Assembly: GCF_017309075.1 (NCBI RefSeq)
Contig: NZ_JAEMGS010000013.1
Span: forward strand, 39,240-103,239
Source of the DNA: Motiliproteus sp. SC1-56
GTDB taxonomy: Bacteria > Pseudomonadota > Gammaproteobacteria > Pseudomonadales > Balneatricaceae
Length of the DNA: 64,000 nucleotides
Direction: 5' to 3'
Positions 46,904 to 56,051 of this stretch are shown one piece after another. Position numbers and translations under genes: made by a program. Below the pieces are notes generated by a model. It made no database searches. It was given only the letters and a program-made list of their open reading frames with translations, and was not told where the DNA came from. Position 1 is the first letter of the stretch, and every line of letters begins with the position of its first letter.

Positions 46904-48468
46904 ACGGCCTCCTTGGCGTAACAGTGGTCAATGGTCTGCCGGTAGTGACGCTCAATGCTGTTACGGCGCAGGCGTCCGTTGCCGGTCAGCTGGCCGTTGG
47001 CGGCCGAAAATGGCATTTCGGAAAACAGCCAGTGGCGGACGCGGGCGTAGTCGGGCAGGCGAGCGTTACAGCGGTCGATCCAGGCGTCGATTGCCTTGAC
47101 CTCGGCGCCGGGTGCCGGTGTGATCAGCGCCAGGTTGTAGGGGCGGCCGTCGCCGAACAGGCAGCACTGGCTGATCAGGGGGCTGGCGCAGAGTTCCGCT
47201 TCGACCCACTCCGGGGAGAGGTTGCGTCCAAAACTGGTGATAATCAGGTTCTTCTTGCGCCCCTCGATGTGCAGAAAGCCCTCGGGATCGAGGCGGCCCA
47301 GGTCGCCGGTATCGACCCAGGCCTCGATCGAACGAGCTTGGCGCTCGCCCAGGTAGCCGAGAAAGCAGTTGCCGCGCACTCGAATTTCCCCGTCTTTGGC
47401 CACGCTCACTTGCAGGTGGGCAAGCGGGCGGCCAACGGTTTGGAGCCGTTCGTTCTCGGGTCGGTTGAGGCTGACCACCGAGCCGCACTCGGAAAGACCG
47501 TACCCTTCGTAAACCGGCAGCCCCAGGGTGCGCGCTTGCTGCAATAGCTCCACGGGGACGTGGCCGCCGCCGACAGCCACCAGCTGTAACCCCTCGGGTG
47601 CCTTGTTTTGGGATGCCAGGTAAGTCAACGCCTGTAGCAGTTCCGGTACCAGGATCAGGCTCTGGGGCTCTGTGTGTTGCAGGTAGGCGCCGAGCTTGCG
47701 AAGGTCTACGCGACTGGCCCCTTCCAGGCCGGTGAGTCGGGTCGGGTAGAGGGCGCAGCGGGCGCCGGCACAGAGGGCCACCAGCACCCCCGCGACATTC
47801 TCCAGCAGGATAGCCAGGGGCAGCAGGGCGCTGTGTCTTTCAATCCCCAGCGGCATTACCTCGTCAACCAGCGTGTGGCAGAGACGGTCGAGGTGCTCAA
47901 GCCCCAAACAGACCCCCTTGGGTTGACCGGTGGTGCCGGAGGTGAAAGTGACCAGGGCAGTACCTTGGGGCATGGCAGGGTCTGTAATCGGCGGTGTAAG
48001 GGCGAGCGCGCCGCGGTGCAGATCGGGCAGCGGTTGCGCCTTGAGGTTCAGCTCGGTAAAGCGTTCGGGACAGTCGCATAGCAGCAGGTCGATGCCGGCC
48101 TGGGTGAGCTGGTGTTGAACCTGCTCAAGGCTGAAAAAGGGTGGAATCGGGACCACGCAGAGCCCGGCCTGGAAGGCGGCCAGTTGTGCGATCAGCCATT
48201 CGGGGCTGTTGTCCATCCAGAGTGCCAGGCGTTGTGCGCCGCACTTGGCGAAACCGATGGCCAGCGTGTCCACCCGGTCGCGCAACGCGGCGAAGGTCAG
48301 GACCGCGTCGGGGCTTTTCCTGTCTAGGCCACCCTCATCAAGGTCATTGATAGAGAGGCCATCTAAAAAAGGACCATCTGAAGAAGGGCCTACCAGCGCG
48401 ATGGCATCGCCCCGGTGGTCGGCCTGCCAGTGCAGGCGCTCAAAGATGAACGAAGATGGGATTGGCAT
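46900..48468 (-). CDS. AMP-dependent synthetase/ligase (acyl-activating)
   Basis: The protein has 522 residues. Adenylation motifs are in order: FTSGTTGQPKG, GYGLSECGSVVSLNRP, VDTGDLGRLDPEG and GRKKNLIITSFGRNLSPEWVE. At the A10 position NGQLTGNGRLRRNSI appears to have Arg where most members have the catalytic Lys. It likely activates a fatty or aryl acid as an AMP ester for the next enzymes. The gene lies three bases after the T_hemolysin-family gene. Confidence 0.9.
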   Translation of the reverse strand: MPIPSSFIFERLHWQADHRGDAIALVGPSSDGPFLDGLSINDLDEGGLDRKSPDAVLTFAALRDRVDTLAIGFAKCGAQRLALWMDNSPEWLIAQLAAFQAGLCVVPIPPFFSLEQVQHQLTQAGIDLLLCDCPERFTELNLKAQPLPDLHRGALALTPPITDPAMPQGTALVTFTSGTTGQPKGVCLGLEHLDRLCHTLVDEVMPLGIERHSALLPLAILLENVAGVLVALCAGARCALYPTRLTGLEGASRVDLRKLGAYLQHTEPQSLILVPELLQALTYLASQNKAPEGLQLVAVGGGHVPVELLQQARTLGLPVYEGYGLSECGSVVSLNRPENERLQTVGRPLAHLQVSVAKDGEIRVRGNCFLGYLGERQARSIEAWVDTGDLGRLDPEGFLHIEGRKKNLIITSFGRNLSPEWVEAELCASPLISQCCLFGDGRPYNLALITPAPGAEVKAIDAWIDRCNARLPDYARVRHWLFSEMPFSAANGQLTGNGRLRRNSIERHYRQTIDHCYAKEAV

Positions 48469-48471
48469 GGT

Positions 48472-49122
48472 TCAGCTCACAATTTTCAGTTGCCGGTCGG
48501 TGGCGGCATCGAACACCGGTAGCGCGCCGCGCTGGCAACGACGCAGCTGAGCCAGTCCGCGCCGCACGTGGGCCGCCAGTACCAGGGGGTGCTCCTCGTA
48601 GTAGCGCCCCCAGCGACCGGCGCCTTCCTTGAGACGGGCGGGATCGGCGGGCGTCAAGGGGATTAACGCCGCGCCGATTCCTAACTTGTGAAAACTGTTC
48701 AGCACCCGGGGGGTGGCGGTCATCACCACCCACTCGAACCCTTGCCGGTGCAGAAAACCGGCCAGGTGCAGGATCAGGTGCCGGGTCCAGCCGCTGGAGT
48801 GGGAGGCCAGGTTGCCCATTTCCAGGATGCGCTCGCGGGCTACCGGGCCACCGGCGTGGCGGGCCAGGTAGTGCTCGATGGGCTGCTCCAGGTACTGCTC
48901 CAGGAACAGGGGGCCTTCGGCGGCGCTCTGGTAGCCCACCGCGGCCTGTACATCCTGGCCGTCCAGGAGAGCGATCAGGTGACGGCTGTAGACATCGATG
49001 GCCGCCGCGTACTCTTCGGCAAAGCAGTGTTGAATGAAGGATCGTACCCGGCGCCGGTTATGGGGCGTGGCGATACGGAACAGCCGCGGCGGGTCGGTTT
49101 GCAGCGAAGCGGTGGCGTCCAT
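48472..49122 (-). CDS. Thermostable hemolysin (T_hemolysin) family protein
   Basis: The protein has 216 residues from the start at 49122, which has AGGAG nine bases upstream; the ATG at 49143 has none. The family pattern is visible: RVRSFIQHCFAEEYAAAI, AAVGYQSAAEGPLFLEQYLEQPIE, EMGNLASHSSGW and FEWVVMTATPRVLNSFHKLGIG. The fold is related to acyltransferases of the GNAT/autoinducer-synthase type, so it may be an enzyme rather than a toxin. It is the first gene of the cluster, with a PmrA-type box upstream. Confidence 0.87.
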   Translation of the reverse strand: MDATASLQTDPPRLFRIATPHNRRRVRSFIQHCFAEEYAAAIDVYSRHLIALLDGQDVQAAVGYQSAAEGPLFLEQYLEQPIEHYLARHAGGPVARERILEMGNLASHSSGWTRHLILHLAGFLHRQGFEWVVMTATPRVLNSFHKLGIGAALIPLTPADPARLKEGAGRWGRYYEEHPLVLAAHVRRGLAQLRRCQRGALPVFDAATDRQLKIVS

Positions 49123-49167
49123 GGCGGGTTCTCCTGAGGTCATGCTTGGGCATGCTAGAGGCTGAAC

Positions 49168-49184
49168 CTTAAGACAGGATTAAG
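49168..49184 (-). promoter_or_regulatory. PmrA-type box upstream of the cluster
   Basis: On the minus strand CTTAAT-CCTGT-CTTAAG matches the PmrA box consensus exactly. A candidate -10 (TAGCAT) follows after ten bases. It lies 46 bases before the first gene. The linked PmrA/QseB-like regulator is the likely ligand. Confidence 0.7.
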
Positions 49185-49200
49185 TCGCGCCAACAGCGGT

Positions 49201-49231
49201 GACCAATGACCAATGACCAACGACCAACGAC
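49201..49231 (+). repeat. Heptanucleotide tandem repeat
   Basis: GACCAAT-GACCAAT-GACCAAC-GACCAAC-GAC gives four copies of a 7-base unit and a partial fifth. It lies just upstream of the PmrA-type box. Confidence 0.75.
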
Positions 49232-49355
49232 GGGGCAGGGCTGTAACCCGCTGTGGGGGCAGGTTTCTGGGTGAACAGGGGCGGGCGCCCCTATGTGGGT
49301 ACGGTGGGCGCGGTCACTCCCAGGGACGTCCGGGAACGGGATGGATGCCGGCGGC

Positions 49356-49637
49356 TCAGCCCCGGCCTTGCTCGTTTTCCAGCGCCTTGCGGGAAATGCC
49401 CAGGTAGAGGGAGATCAGCTGTACCGCCAGGGGCTGGTATTCGGGGTTGCGGGCGATGAGGGGTTGAATGTAGCGTGCGTCGGTCAGGACCCGGTCCAAA
49501 AAATCCAGGTCGTAATCACTGAGGGCTTCGCCCTGTTCCACCTGGACCTTCATGGCCAGGGTACGGGGCAGACGCTGGGTCTGCAGGCGGTGGATGAAGC
49601 TTGAGATAACGCCCAGGTCGGTTTGCTTACTGCTCAT
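49356..49637 (-). CDS. Small hypothetical protein
   Basis: The protein has 93 residues from the ATG at 49637; AGGAAG lies upstream within the longer GTG frame. It begins MSSKQTDLGVISSFIHRL and contains LSDYDLDFLDRVLTDARYIQPLIARNPEYQPLAVQLISLYLGI. It is helical and soluble, without known motifs to me. It lies 123 bases after valS on the same strand. Confidence 0.65.
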   Translation of the reverse strand: MSSKQTDLGVISSFIHRLQTQRLPRTLAMKVQVEQGEALSDYDLDFLDRVLTDARYIQPLIARNPEYQPLAVQLISLYLGISRKALENEQGRG

Positions 49638-49731
49638 GGTTTGTTTCTTCCTGAAATACAACACGCAGGCTCTGCGCCTTTGCGCCCTGCCTGAAGCGGG
49701 GCGTAAAGGCGCGGGCCACTACAGGGCCGAA

Positions 49732-49745
49732 CCGCCGCGCGGCGG
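49732..49745. repeat. GC-only palindrome after valS
   Basis: CCGCCGCGCGGCGG is a perfect 14-base palindrome just downstream of the valS stop. No T-run follows on the minus strand. Confidence 0.55.
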
Positions 49746-49760
49746 CTCGGCCGGCCCGGG

Positions 49761-52676
49761 TCAGAGGGCGGCGATCTTGTCGTACTGGGCCTGCAGCCGT
49801 TCGCAGGCCGAACGGGCCTCCTCCAGCTTGGCCCGCTCCTTGGCCACCACGGCCTCGGGCGCCTTATCGACAAAGTTGGCGTTGCCCAGCTTGCCTTCCA
49901 CCTGCTTGATGCTCTTGCTGAGCTTGTCCAGCTCCTTTTGCAGGCGGGCGAGCTCGGCGTCCTTGTCGATCAGTCCGGCCATGGGAACCAGCACTTCGGT
50001 CTCGCCGACCAGGGCGGTGGCGGCGAGCGGCGCCTCTTCGTCGTCTGCCAGCCAGCGGACGGAGGCGAGGTTGGCCAGCTTTTTCAGGAACTGCTGGTTG
50101 TTCTGCAGGCGTTCGGCATCGCCGGGAGTACCCTTGCGGAAGAGCACGTCAATGGGCTTGGCCGGAGAGATGGCCATCTCGCCGCGAATGTTGCGCACAC
50201 CGACGATCACCCCCTTGAGCCACTCGATATCGGCCTCGGCGGCGGCGTCGATCTTTTCCGCCTTTGCCTCGGGGAAGGGCTGCAGCATGATGGTCTCGCC
50301 CTGGCGGCCGGCCAGGGGCGCCAGGCGCTGCCAGATCTCCTCGGTGATGTAGGGCATGAAGGGGTGGGCAATCCGCAGGGCCGCTTCCAGCACCCGCACC
50401 AGGGTGCGGCGGGTGCCGCGCAGCTGGGCCTCGCTGGCCTGCTCATCCCAGAGCACGGGCTTGGACAGCTCCAGGTACCAGTCGCAGTACTCGTTCCAGA
50501 TGAATTCGAACAGGGCCTGGGAAGCCAGGTCGAAACGGAATTCCGCCAAGGCCTTCTCCACCTGCTCCTCGGTACGCTGCAGGCGGGAGATGATCCAGCG
50601 GTCGGCCAGGCTGAGGGTCACTTCGGTCGCTCCCGGCGTCCTGCCTCCCGCGACACTCTCACTTCCCTGTGCGTCACCGCCAAACTGACCGCAATCCCGG
50701 GGGCTGCCGTCCTCGTGTTCAGTGTTCATCAACACGTAACGGGCTGCGTTCCAGATCTTGTTGCAGAAGTTGCGGTAGCCCTCCATGCGGCCCATGTCGA
50801 ACTTGATGTCACGTCCGGTGGAGGCCAGGGAGCAGAAGGTGAAGCGCAGGGCGTCGGTGCCGTAGGAAGCGATGCCCTCCGGAAACTCCTTGCGGGTCTG
50901 TTTCTCGATCTTGGCCGCCAGCTGGGGTTGCATCATGTTGGCGGTGCGCTTTTGCACCAGATCTTCCAGTGTGATGCCGTCGATCAGGTCCAGGGGGTCG
51001 AGGACGTTGCCCTTGGACTTGGACATCTTGTGGCCCTGGGAGTCGCGCACCAGCCCGTGCACGTAGACATACTTGAACGGCACCTGGGGCTTGCCGTCCT
51101 CGTCCTTCATGAAGTGCAGGGTCATCATGATCATCCGGGCGACCCAGAAGAAGATGATGTCAAAGCCCGTGACCAGCACGTCGGTGCTGTGGAAGGCCTT
51201 TAGCGCGTCGGTATTCTGCGGCCAGCCCAGGGTGGAGAAGGTCCAGAGCGCGGAGCTGAACCAGGTGTCGAGCACGTCCTCGTCCTGGTGCAGGGGCGCG
51301 TCCCCCAGGCTGTACTTGGCGCGCACTTCGGCCTCGTCGCGCCCCACGTAGACGTTGCCCTGGGCGTCGTACCAGGCGGGAATGCGGTGACCCCACCAGA
51401 GCTGGCGGGAGATGCACCAGTCCTGGATGTCGCGCATCCAGGCGAAATACATGTTCTCGTACTGCTTGGGCACGAACTGGATTTCGCCGTTTTCCACCGC
51501 CTTGATCGCCGGCTCGGCCAGGGCCTTGGTGCTGACGTACCACTGGTCGGTCAGCCAGGGCTCGATCACCACTCCGGAACGGTCGCCGCGGGGCACCTTG
51601 AGGGCGTGGTCGTCCACCTTCTCCAGCAGCCCCAGGCGCTCGAACTCGGCGACGATGGCCTTGCGGGCCTCGAAGCGGTCCTGCCCCGCGTAGGCGCCGG
51701 GCAGGGTGGGGTCCTGTTCGTGGTTGGGGGTGCCGTCGATGTTGAACACCTGAGCGCTGGCCAGTATCGCCGCATCGCGATCGAGCACGTTGATCAGCGG
51801 CAGGCCGTGACGCTTGCCCACTTCGTAGTCGTTGAAGTCGTGGGCCGGGGTGATTTTCACGCAGCCGGTGCCGAACTCCCGGTCCACGTAGTCGTCGGCG
51901 ACGATGGGGATGCGACGGTTGACCAGCGGCAGCAGCACGAACTGGCCGATCAGGTTCTGGTAGCGTTCATCCTCGGGGTGCACTGCCACGGCGGCATCCC
52001 CCAGCATGGTTTCCGGGCGGGTGGTGGCCACCACGATGTGATCCTTGCCGTCCGCCGTGGTGGCGCCGTCGGCCAGGGGGTAACGGAAGTGCCAGAGGTT
52101 GCCCTTTTCATCCAGGTTCTCCACCTCCAGGTCGGAGATGGCGGTGTGCAGCTTGGGATCCCAGTTGACCAGGCGCTTGCCGCGGTAGATCAGACCGTCC
52201 TCGTGCAGGCGCACGAAGGCCTCCTTGACCGCCTCGGAAAGCCCCTCGTCCATGGTGAAGCGTTCCCGAGACCAGTCCACGGAGGAACCCAGGCGGCGAA
52301 TCTGGCCGGTAATGGTGCCGCCGGAGGCCTCTTTCCACTCCCACACTTTGTCCAGGAACTTCTCGCGTCCCAGGTCGTGGCGGCTGACGCCCTGCGCGCC
52401 GAGCTGGCGCTCCACCACCATCTGAGTGGCGATACCGGCGTGGTCGCACCCCGGCTGCCAGAGGGTGTTGCGCCCTTTCATCCGCTGGTAGCGGATCAGG
52501 CAGTCCATGATGGCGTTGTTGAAGCCGTGGCCCATGTGCAGGCTGCCGGTGACGTTGGGCGGCGGGATCATGATGCAGTAGGGGTCGCCTTGGCCGGTGG
52601 GCGCGAAATAACCTTTCTTTTCCCAGGTCTCGTACCAGGAGCGTTCAATCGCGTGGGGTTGGTAGGTCTTTTCCAT
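49761..52676 (-). CDS. valS: Valyl-tRNA synthetase
   Basis: The protein has 971 residues, slightly longer than the E. coli enzyme. HIGH-type [12 protein letters not shown] and KMSKSKGN motifs are present, with an editing domain ([10 protein letters not shown]) and a C-terminal coiled coil ([21 protein letters not shown]). A short low-complexity insertion ([20 protein letters not shown]) precedes LSLADRWI. The order pepA-holC-valS is conserved. Confidence 0.98.
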   Translation of the reverse strand: MEKTYQPHAIERSWYETWEKKGYFAPTGQGDPYCIMIPPPNVTGSLHMGHGFNNAIMDCLIRYQRMKGRNTLWQPGCDHAGIATQMVVERQLGAQGVSRHDLGREKFLDKVWEWKEASGGTITGQIRRLGSSVDWSRERFTMDEGLSEAVKEAFVRLHEDGLIYRGKRLVNWDPKLHTAISDLEVENLDEKGNLWHFRYPLADGATTADGKDHIVVATTRPETMLGDAAVAVHPEDERYQNLIGQFVLLPLVNRRIPIVADDYVDREFGTGCVKITPAHDFNDYEVGKRHGLPLINVLDRDAAILASAQVFNIDGTPNHEQDPTLPGAYAGQDRFEARKAIVAEFERLGLLEKVDDHALKVPRGDRSGVVIEPWLTDQWYVSTKALAEPAIKAVENGEIQFVPKQYENMYFAWMRDIQDWCISRQLWWGHRIPAWYDAQGNVYVGRDEAEVRAKYSLGDAPLHQDEDVLDTWFSSALWTFSTLGWPQNTDALKAFHSTDVLVTGFDIIFFWVARMIMMTLHFMKDEDGKPQVPFKYVYVHGLVRDSQGHKMSKSKGNVLDPLDLIDGITLEDLVQKRTANMMQPQLAAKIEKQTRKEFPEGIASYGTDALRFTFCSLASTGRDIKFDMGRMEGYRNFCNKIWNAARYVLMNTEHEDGSPRDCGQFGGDAQGSESVAGGRTPGATEVTLSLADRWIISRLQRTEEQVEKALAEFRFDLASQALFEFIWNEYCDWYLELSKPVLWDEQASEAQLRGTRRTLVRVLEAALRIAHPFMPYITEEIWQRLAPLAGRQGETIMLQPFPEAKAEKIDAAAEADIEWLKGVIVGVRNIRGEMAISPAKPIDVLFRKGTPGDAERLQNNQQFLKKLANLASVRWLADDEEAPLAATALVGETEVLVPMAGLIDKDAELARLQKELDKLSKSIKQVEGKLGNANFVDKAPEAVVAKERAKLEEARSACERLQAQYDKIAAL

Positions 52677-52705
52677 AGGGCGGTCTTATTGCATCTCTAA
52701 AACAA

Positions 52706-52727
52706 AAAATGAGGGAGCATCTGCTCC
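52706..52727 (-). terminator. Possible weak terminator or leader hairpin upstream of valS
   Basis: On the minus strand GGAGC-AGAT-GCTCC is followed after four bases by a T-run (ending at 52704). It lies between holC and valS, downstream of a candidate -10 (TATAAT, 52742-52747, minus strand). It could end the holC transcript or attenuate valS. Confidence 0.3.
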
Positions 52728-52831
52728 GGGCGAATCGGCCGATTATACAACGGCATCGAGTAGGGTGATAGGCGGGGGCGGGGCCTTGCCGCCTCCCTGT
52801 AGGTAGGGCGCGGACCCGTGGAGGAGGCGGG

Positions 52832-53263
52832 TTAGCGCTTGGCCCGCATGTCGTTCATGTGGATCTCAAATCCCCGCTGCTGGTAGCAGCGGTAGTTGGC
52901 CCGGGTGGCCTCCAGCACGGTGTCTTCCTGGATGACCACCTCCAGGGTGCGGTTGAATGCCAGCGCCGGCTCGGGAACCTGCAGCGCCAGGTTGAGATAG
53001 ACATCGCGGTGCTCGGGCAGGCTGTCGCCATAGCCGATCTGAACCGGGGCGTCTTCGTTGGCGGCCACGAGGGCGTGGGGAACGAAGGCCTCCTCGCGAA
53101 AATCCCACAGGCGCTCATCCAGGGCGCGGGCGGCACTCTCGGATTCGGTGCGCACGTAGACCCGGTGACCCAGCGCCTGGACCTTTTCGATCAGCTGGCA
53201 GGCAAACCGGAGGCGGGCGTCGGGGTCGGGGGTCGGGAGAACGTAAAAATCACTGCGGGTCAT
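52832..53263 (-). CDS. holC: DNA polymerase III chi subunit
   Basis: The protein has 143 residues. The pattern of HolC is visible: RSDFYVLPTPDPDARLRFACQLIEKVQALGHRVYVRTES and LDERLWDFREEAFVPHAL. Chi links the clamp loader to SSB. It lies between pepA and valS as usual. GAGG precedes the start. Confidence 0.95.
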   Translation of the reverse strand: MTRSDFYVLPTPDPDARLRFACQLIEKVQALGHRVYVRTESESAARALDERLWDFREEAFVPHALVAANEDAPVQIGYGDSLPEHRDVYLNLALQVPEPALAFNRTLEVVIQEDTVLEATRANYRCYQQRGFEIHMNDMRAKR

Positions 53264-53291
53264 TGTGTGGGGGCGCGAGGCCCCCCTCTCC

Positions 53292-54773
53292 TTATGCGGT
53301 GCGGTCGATCAGGTACTGGGTCAGCAGGGGCACGCAGCGCCCGGTGGCACCCTTCTGCTTTCCGCTCTGCCAGGCGGTGCCGGCGATATCCAGATGGGCC
53401 CAGCGGTACTCCTTGGTAAAGCGGGACAGGAAGCAGGCGGCGGTGATGGTGCCGGCGGGGCGACCGCCGATGTTCTGCATGTCGGCGAAGTTGCTGTCCA
53501 GCTGCTCCTGGTAGTCGTCCCAGAGCGGCAGGCGCCAGGCCTTGTCGGTGGTGTAGGCAGCGGCGTCCAGCAATTCCCCGGCCAGGCCGTCATCGTTGCT
53601 CAGCAGGCCCGAGGCCTTGTGTCCCAGCGCCAGGATGCAGGCGCCGGTGAGGGTGGCCACGTCCACGACGCTGGCGGGGTTGAAGCGCGCCACGTAGGTG
53701 AGGGCGTCGCAGAGCACCAGCCGGCCTTCGGCGTCGGTGTTGAGAATCTCAATGGTCTGGCCGGACATGGAGGTGACGATGTCGCCGGGCTTGGTGGCAT
53801 GGCCACTAGGCAGGTTTTCGGCGGCGGCGATCACCGCGACCACGTTGAGGGGCAGGCCCATCTCGGCGACGGCGGTCATCGTGCCCAGCACGCTGGCGGC
53901 ACCGCACATGTCGTACTTCATCTCGTCCATGGCTTCGCCCGGCTTGAGGCTGATGCCGCCGCTGTCGAAGGTGATGCCCTTGCCCACCAGCACGTGGGGC
54001 TTGTCGCCCTCGCTGGCGCCCCGGTATTCCAGAACGATCAGCTGCGCCGGCTCTTCGGTGCCCGCGGTGACCGAGAGCAGGGAGCCCATGCCCAGCTTGC
54101 GCATCTCGTCCTCTTCCAGCACCTGGCAGCTGAGGCTGGGGTGCTGCTCGGCGAGCTCCCGGGCCTGGTCGGCCAGGTAGCGGGGGGTGCAGACGTTAGC
54201 CGGCAGGTTGCCCAGGTCACGCGCGGTGCTGACGCCGTTGGCCAGGGCCGCGCCTTCGCTGATCGCCACTTCGCCGGTCTCAACGTCGGCTTCGTCCAGG
54301 TTAATGCGCACGCGGGCCAGGGACAGCGGGTCACCGGGCTTGCTTTTCATCTGCTCGAAACGGTAGAGCTCGGCCACGGCCTGCTCCACCAGTTGCCGGG
54401 TACGCCAGTAGCAGTCGCGGTCGTTGACGGCGGCGTCATCCAGGCAGAAGGTGGCCTCGGTGCAGTTGATGGATTTGAGAACCGTCAGCGCCGCCTTGAT
54501 CCCTTTCTGGAAATTGCTGTCGTTACGTTGCTCGTCAGTGCCCAGGCCCAGCAGCAGCACCCGCCGGGCCTTCACCCCGGGCAGGCCGCGCAGCAGCATC
54601 GTCTGGCCTTTTTTGCCTTTGATATCGCCGGCCTCAATCACCTGGCTGATGGCGCCCTGGCTGGCTTCGTCAAGCGCGCGGGCCGGTGCGGTCAGCGACC
54701 CTTCGCCGATCGCCACTACCAGGCACTCGCTGTCCAGTTGCTGGGGAACGTCGCTTGAGATCTCAAATTCCAT
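53292..54773 (-). CDS. pepA: Leucyl aminopeptidase (cytosol aminopeptidase) PepA
   Basis: The protein has 493 residues from the start at 54773, which has GGAG five bases upstream; six codons earlier there is an ATG without a site. The M17 motifs are VGKGITFDSGGISLKP and NTDAEGRLVLCDAL, carrying the metal and catalytic residues. PepA is also a DNA-binding regulator in E. coli (carAB, Xer recombination). It is divergent from lptF. Confidence 0.97.
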   Translation of the reverse strand: MEFEISSDVPQQLDSECLVVAIGEGSLTAPARALDEASQGAISQVIEAGDIKGKKGQTMLLRGLPGVKARRVLLLGLGTDEQRNDSNFQKGIKAALTVLKSINCTEATFCLDDAAVNDRDCYWRTRQLVEQAVAELYRFEQMKSKPGDPLSLARVRINLDEADVETGEVAISEGAALANGVSTARDLGNLPANVCTPRYLADQARELAEQHPSLSCQVLEEDEMRKLGMGSLLSVTAGTEEPAQLIVLEYRGASEGDKPHVLVGKGITFDSGGISLKPGEAMDEMKYDMCGAASVLGTMTAVAEMGLPLNVVAVIAAAENLPSGHATKPGDIVTSMSGQTIEILNTDAEGRLVLCDALTYVARFNPASVVDVATLTGACILALGHKASGLLSNDDGLAGELLDAAAYTTDKAWRLPLWDDYQEQLDSNFADMQNIGGRPAGTITAACFLSRFTKEYRWAHLDIAGTAWQSGKQKGATGRCVPLLTQYLIDRTA

Positions 54774-54926
54774 AGTCTCTCCACAAGACATCGATAGGGG
54801 TTTAGTGGATAATGCCGCCAGCCCCGAGGACGAGTGCCGCAGCGTCAGAATGTGCAGAGTTTACGCAAAATCTCGGTGGCTTGCAGAGAATTGTCCAGGA
54901 TCCGGGCCGGGGGGAAAGGACCGAGG

Positions 54927-56051
54927 GTGATCATATTTCGCTACCTCTCCAGAGAAGTGCTGATCAACATGATGGCGGTGACATTCGTGCTGCTGATCAT
55001 CATCATGTCCGGTCGATTTATCAAATACTTGGCGGAGGCTGCCGCCGGTGAACTCTCGGCCAATGTGCTCTACGGGCTGATCCTGCTGCGCATTCCCGGC
55101 TTTCTTGAACTTTTGCTTCCGCTGGGACTGTTCATCGGCATTCTGCTAGCCTACGGGCGGCTTTACCTTGAGAACGAAATCACTGTGCTCAGGGCCTGCG
55201 GCATGAGTCACCATCGCTTGCTGCTGATTACCCTGGGGCCCACCGTGGCGGTGGCTCTGGTGGTGGCATTTATGAGCCTTTGGGCCACGCCCTGGGGATC
55301 GCAACGGGTGGAAGCCATTCTCCTGGAGCAGGAGCAGGTCACCGAGTTCGAGGCCCTGGTGCCGGGGCGTTTTCATGAGACCGAGGACGGGCGCCGGGTC
55401 ACTTACGCTGAAGGGCTTGAAGAGGAGCGGACGCGCCTTGCGCAGGTGTTTCTGGCCGGGCGCAGCGGGAAGCCGGATGACCCGCGGCTGGGGGTAGTGA
55501 TGGCCGAGAGCGGGCGTCAATCGGTGGACCCTGAAACCGGCGTGCGCTACCTGGTGCTGGAGAACGGTCACCGCTACGAGGGGGTCCCCGGCCAGGCGGA
55601 TTACCGCCGCGTGGACTTCGGCGAATACGGCGTCAAAATTGAACGCACGCCGGTGCTGGAGCGGGTCTCCAAGGTTGAGACGCTGCCCACCGGGCGGCTG
55701 CTGGGCAGCGAGGAAATTGATCACCAGGCCCAACTCCACTGGCGGCTTTCGTTACCGGTCTTGTGTCTGGTGGTGAGCGTGCTTGCCGTTCCGCTGAGCC
55801 GGGTGAACCCGCGGCAGGGGCGTTTCGCCCGGCTTTTGCCCTCGATCCTGATTTACCTCCTCTACATCTCGATCCTTACCAGCGTGCGCAGCGCGCTCGA
55901 GAAAGGGGATCTCGAGCAGGTTGCAGCCCTGTGGTGGGTACATATCGGGTTTGGTCTGTTGGCGATTAATCTGCACTTCTTTGCACTGCGCTGGGCTCAG
56001 CTCTGGTGGTGGTGCTGGGGGCTGCTACCACGGTGGACCCGGGAAGAATGA
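54927..56051 (+). CDS. lptF: LPS export permease LptF
   Basis: The protein has 374 residues from a GTG at 54927 preceded by AAAGGA; the longer frame is not LptF-like. The start MIIFRYLSREVLINMMAVTFVLLIII is typical, with six membrane helices and a periplasmic beta domain. LptF with LptG and LptB extracts LPS from the inner membrane. It overlaps lptG by four bases. Confidence 0.96.
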   Translation: MIIFRYLSREVLINMMAVTFVLLIIIMSGRFIKYLAEAAAGELSANVLYGLILLRIPGFLELLLPLGLFIGILLAYGRLYLENEITVLRACGMSHHRLLLITLGPTVAVALVVAFMSLWATPWGSQRVEAILLEQEQVTEFEALVPGRFHETEDGRRVTYAEGLEEERTRLAQVFLAGRSGKPDDPRLGVVMAESGRQSVDPETGVRYLVLENGHRYEGVPGQADYRRVDFGEYGVKIERTPVLERVSKVETLPTGRLLGSEEIDHQAQLHWRLSLPVLCLVVSVLAVPLSRVNPRQGRFARLLPSILIYLLYISILTSVRSALEKGDLEQVAALWWVHIGFGLLAINLHFFALRWAQLWWWCWGLLPRWTREE

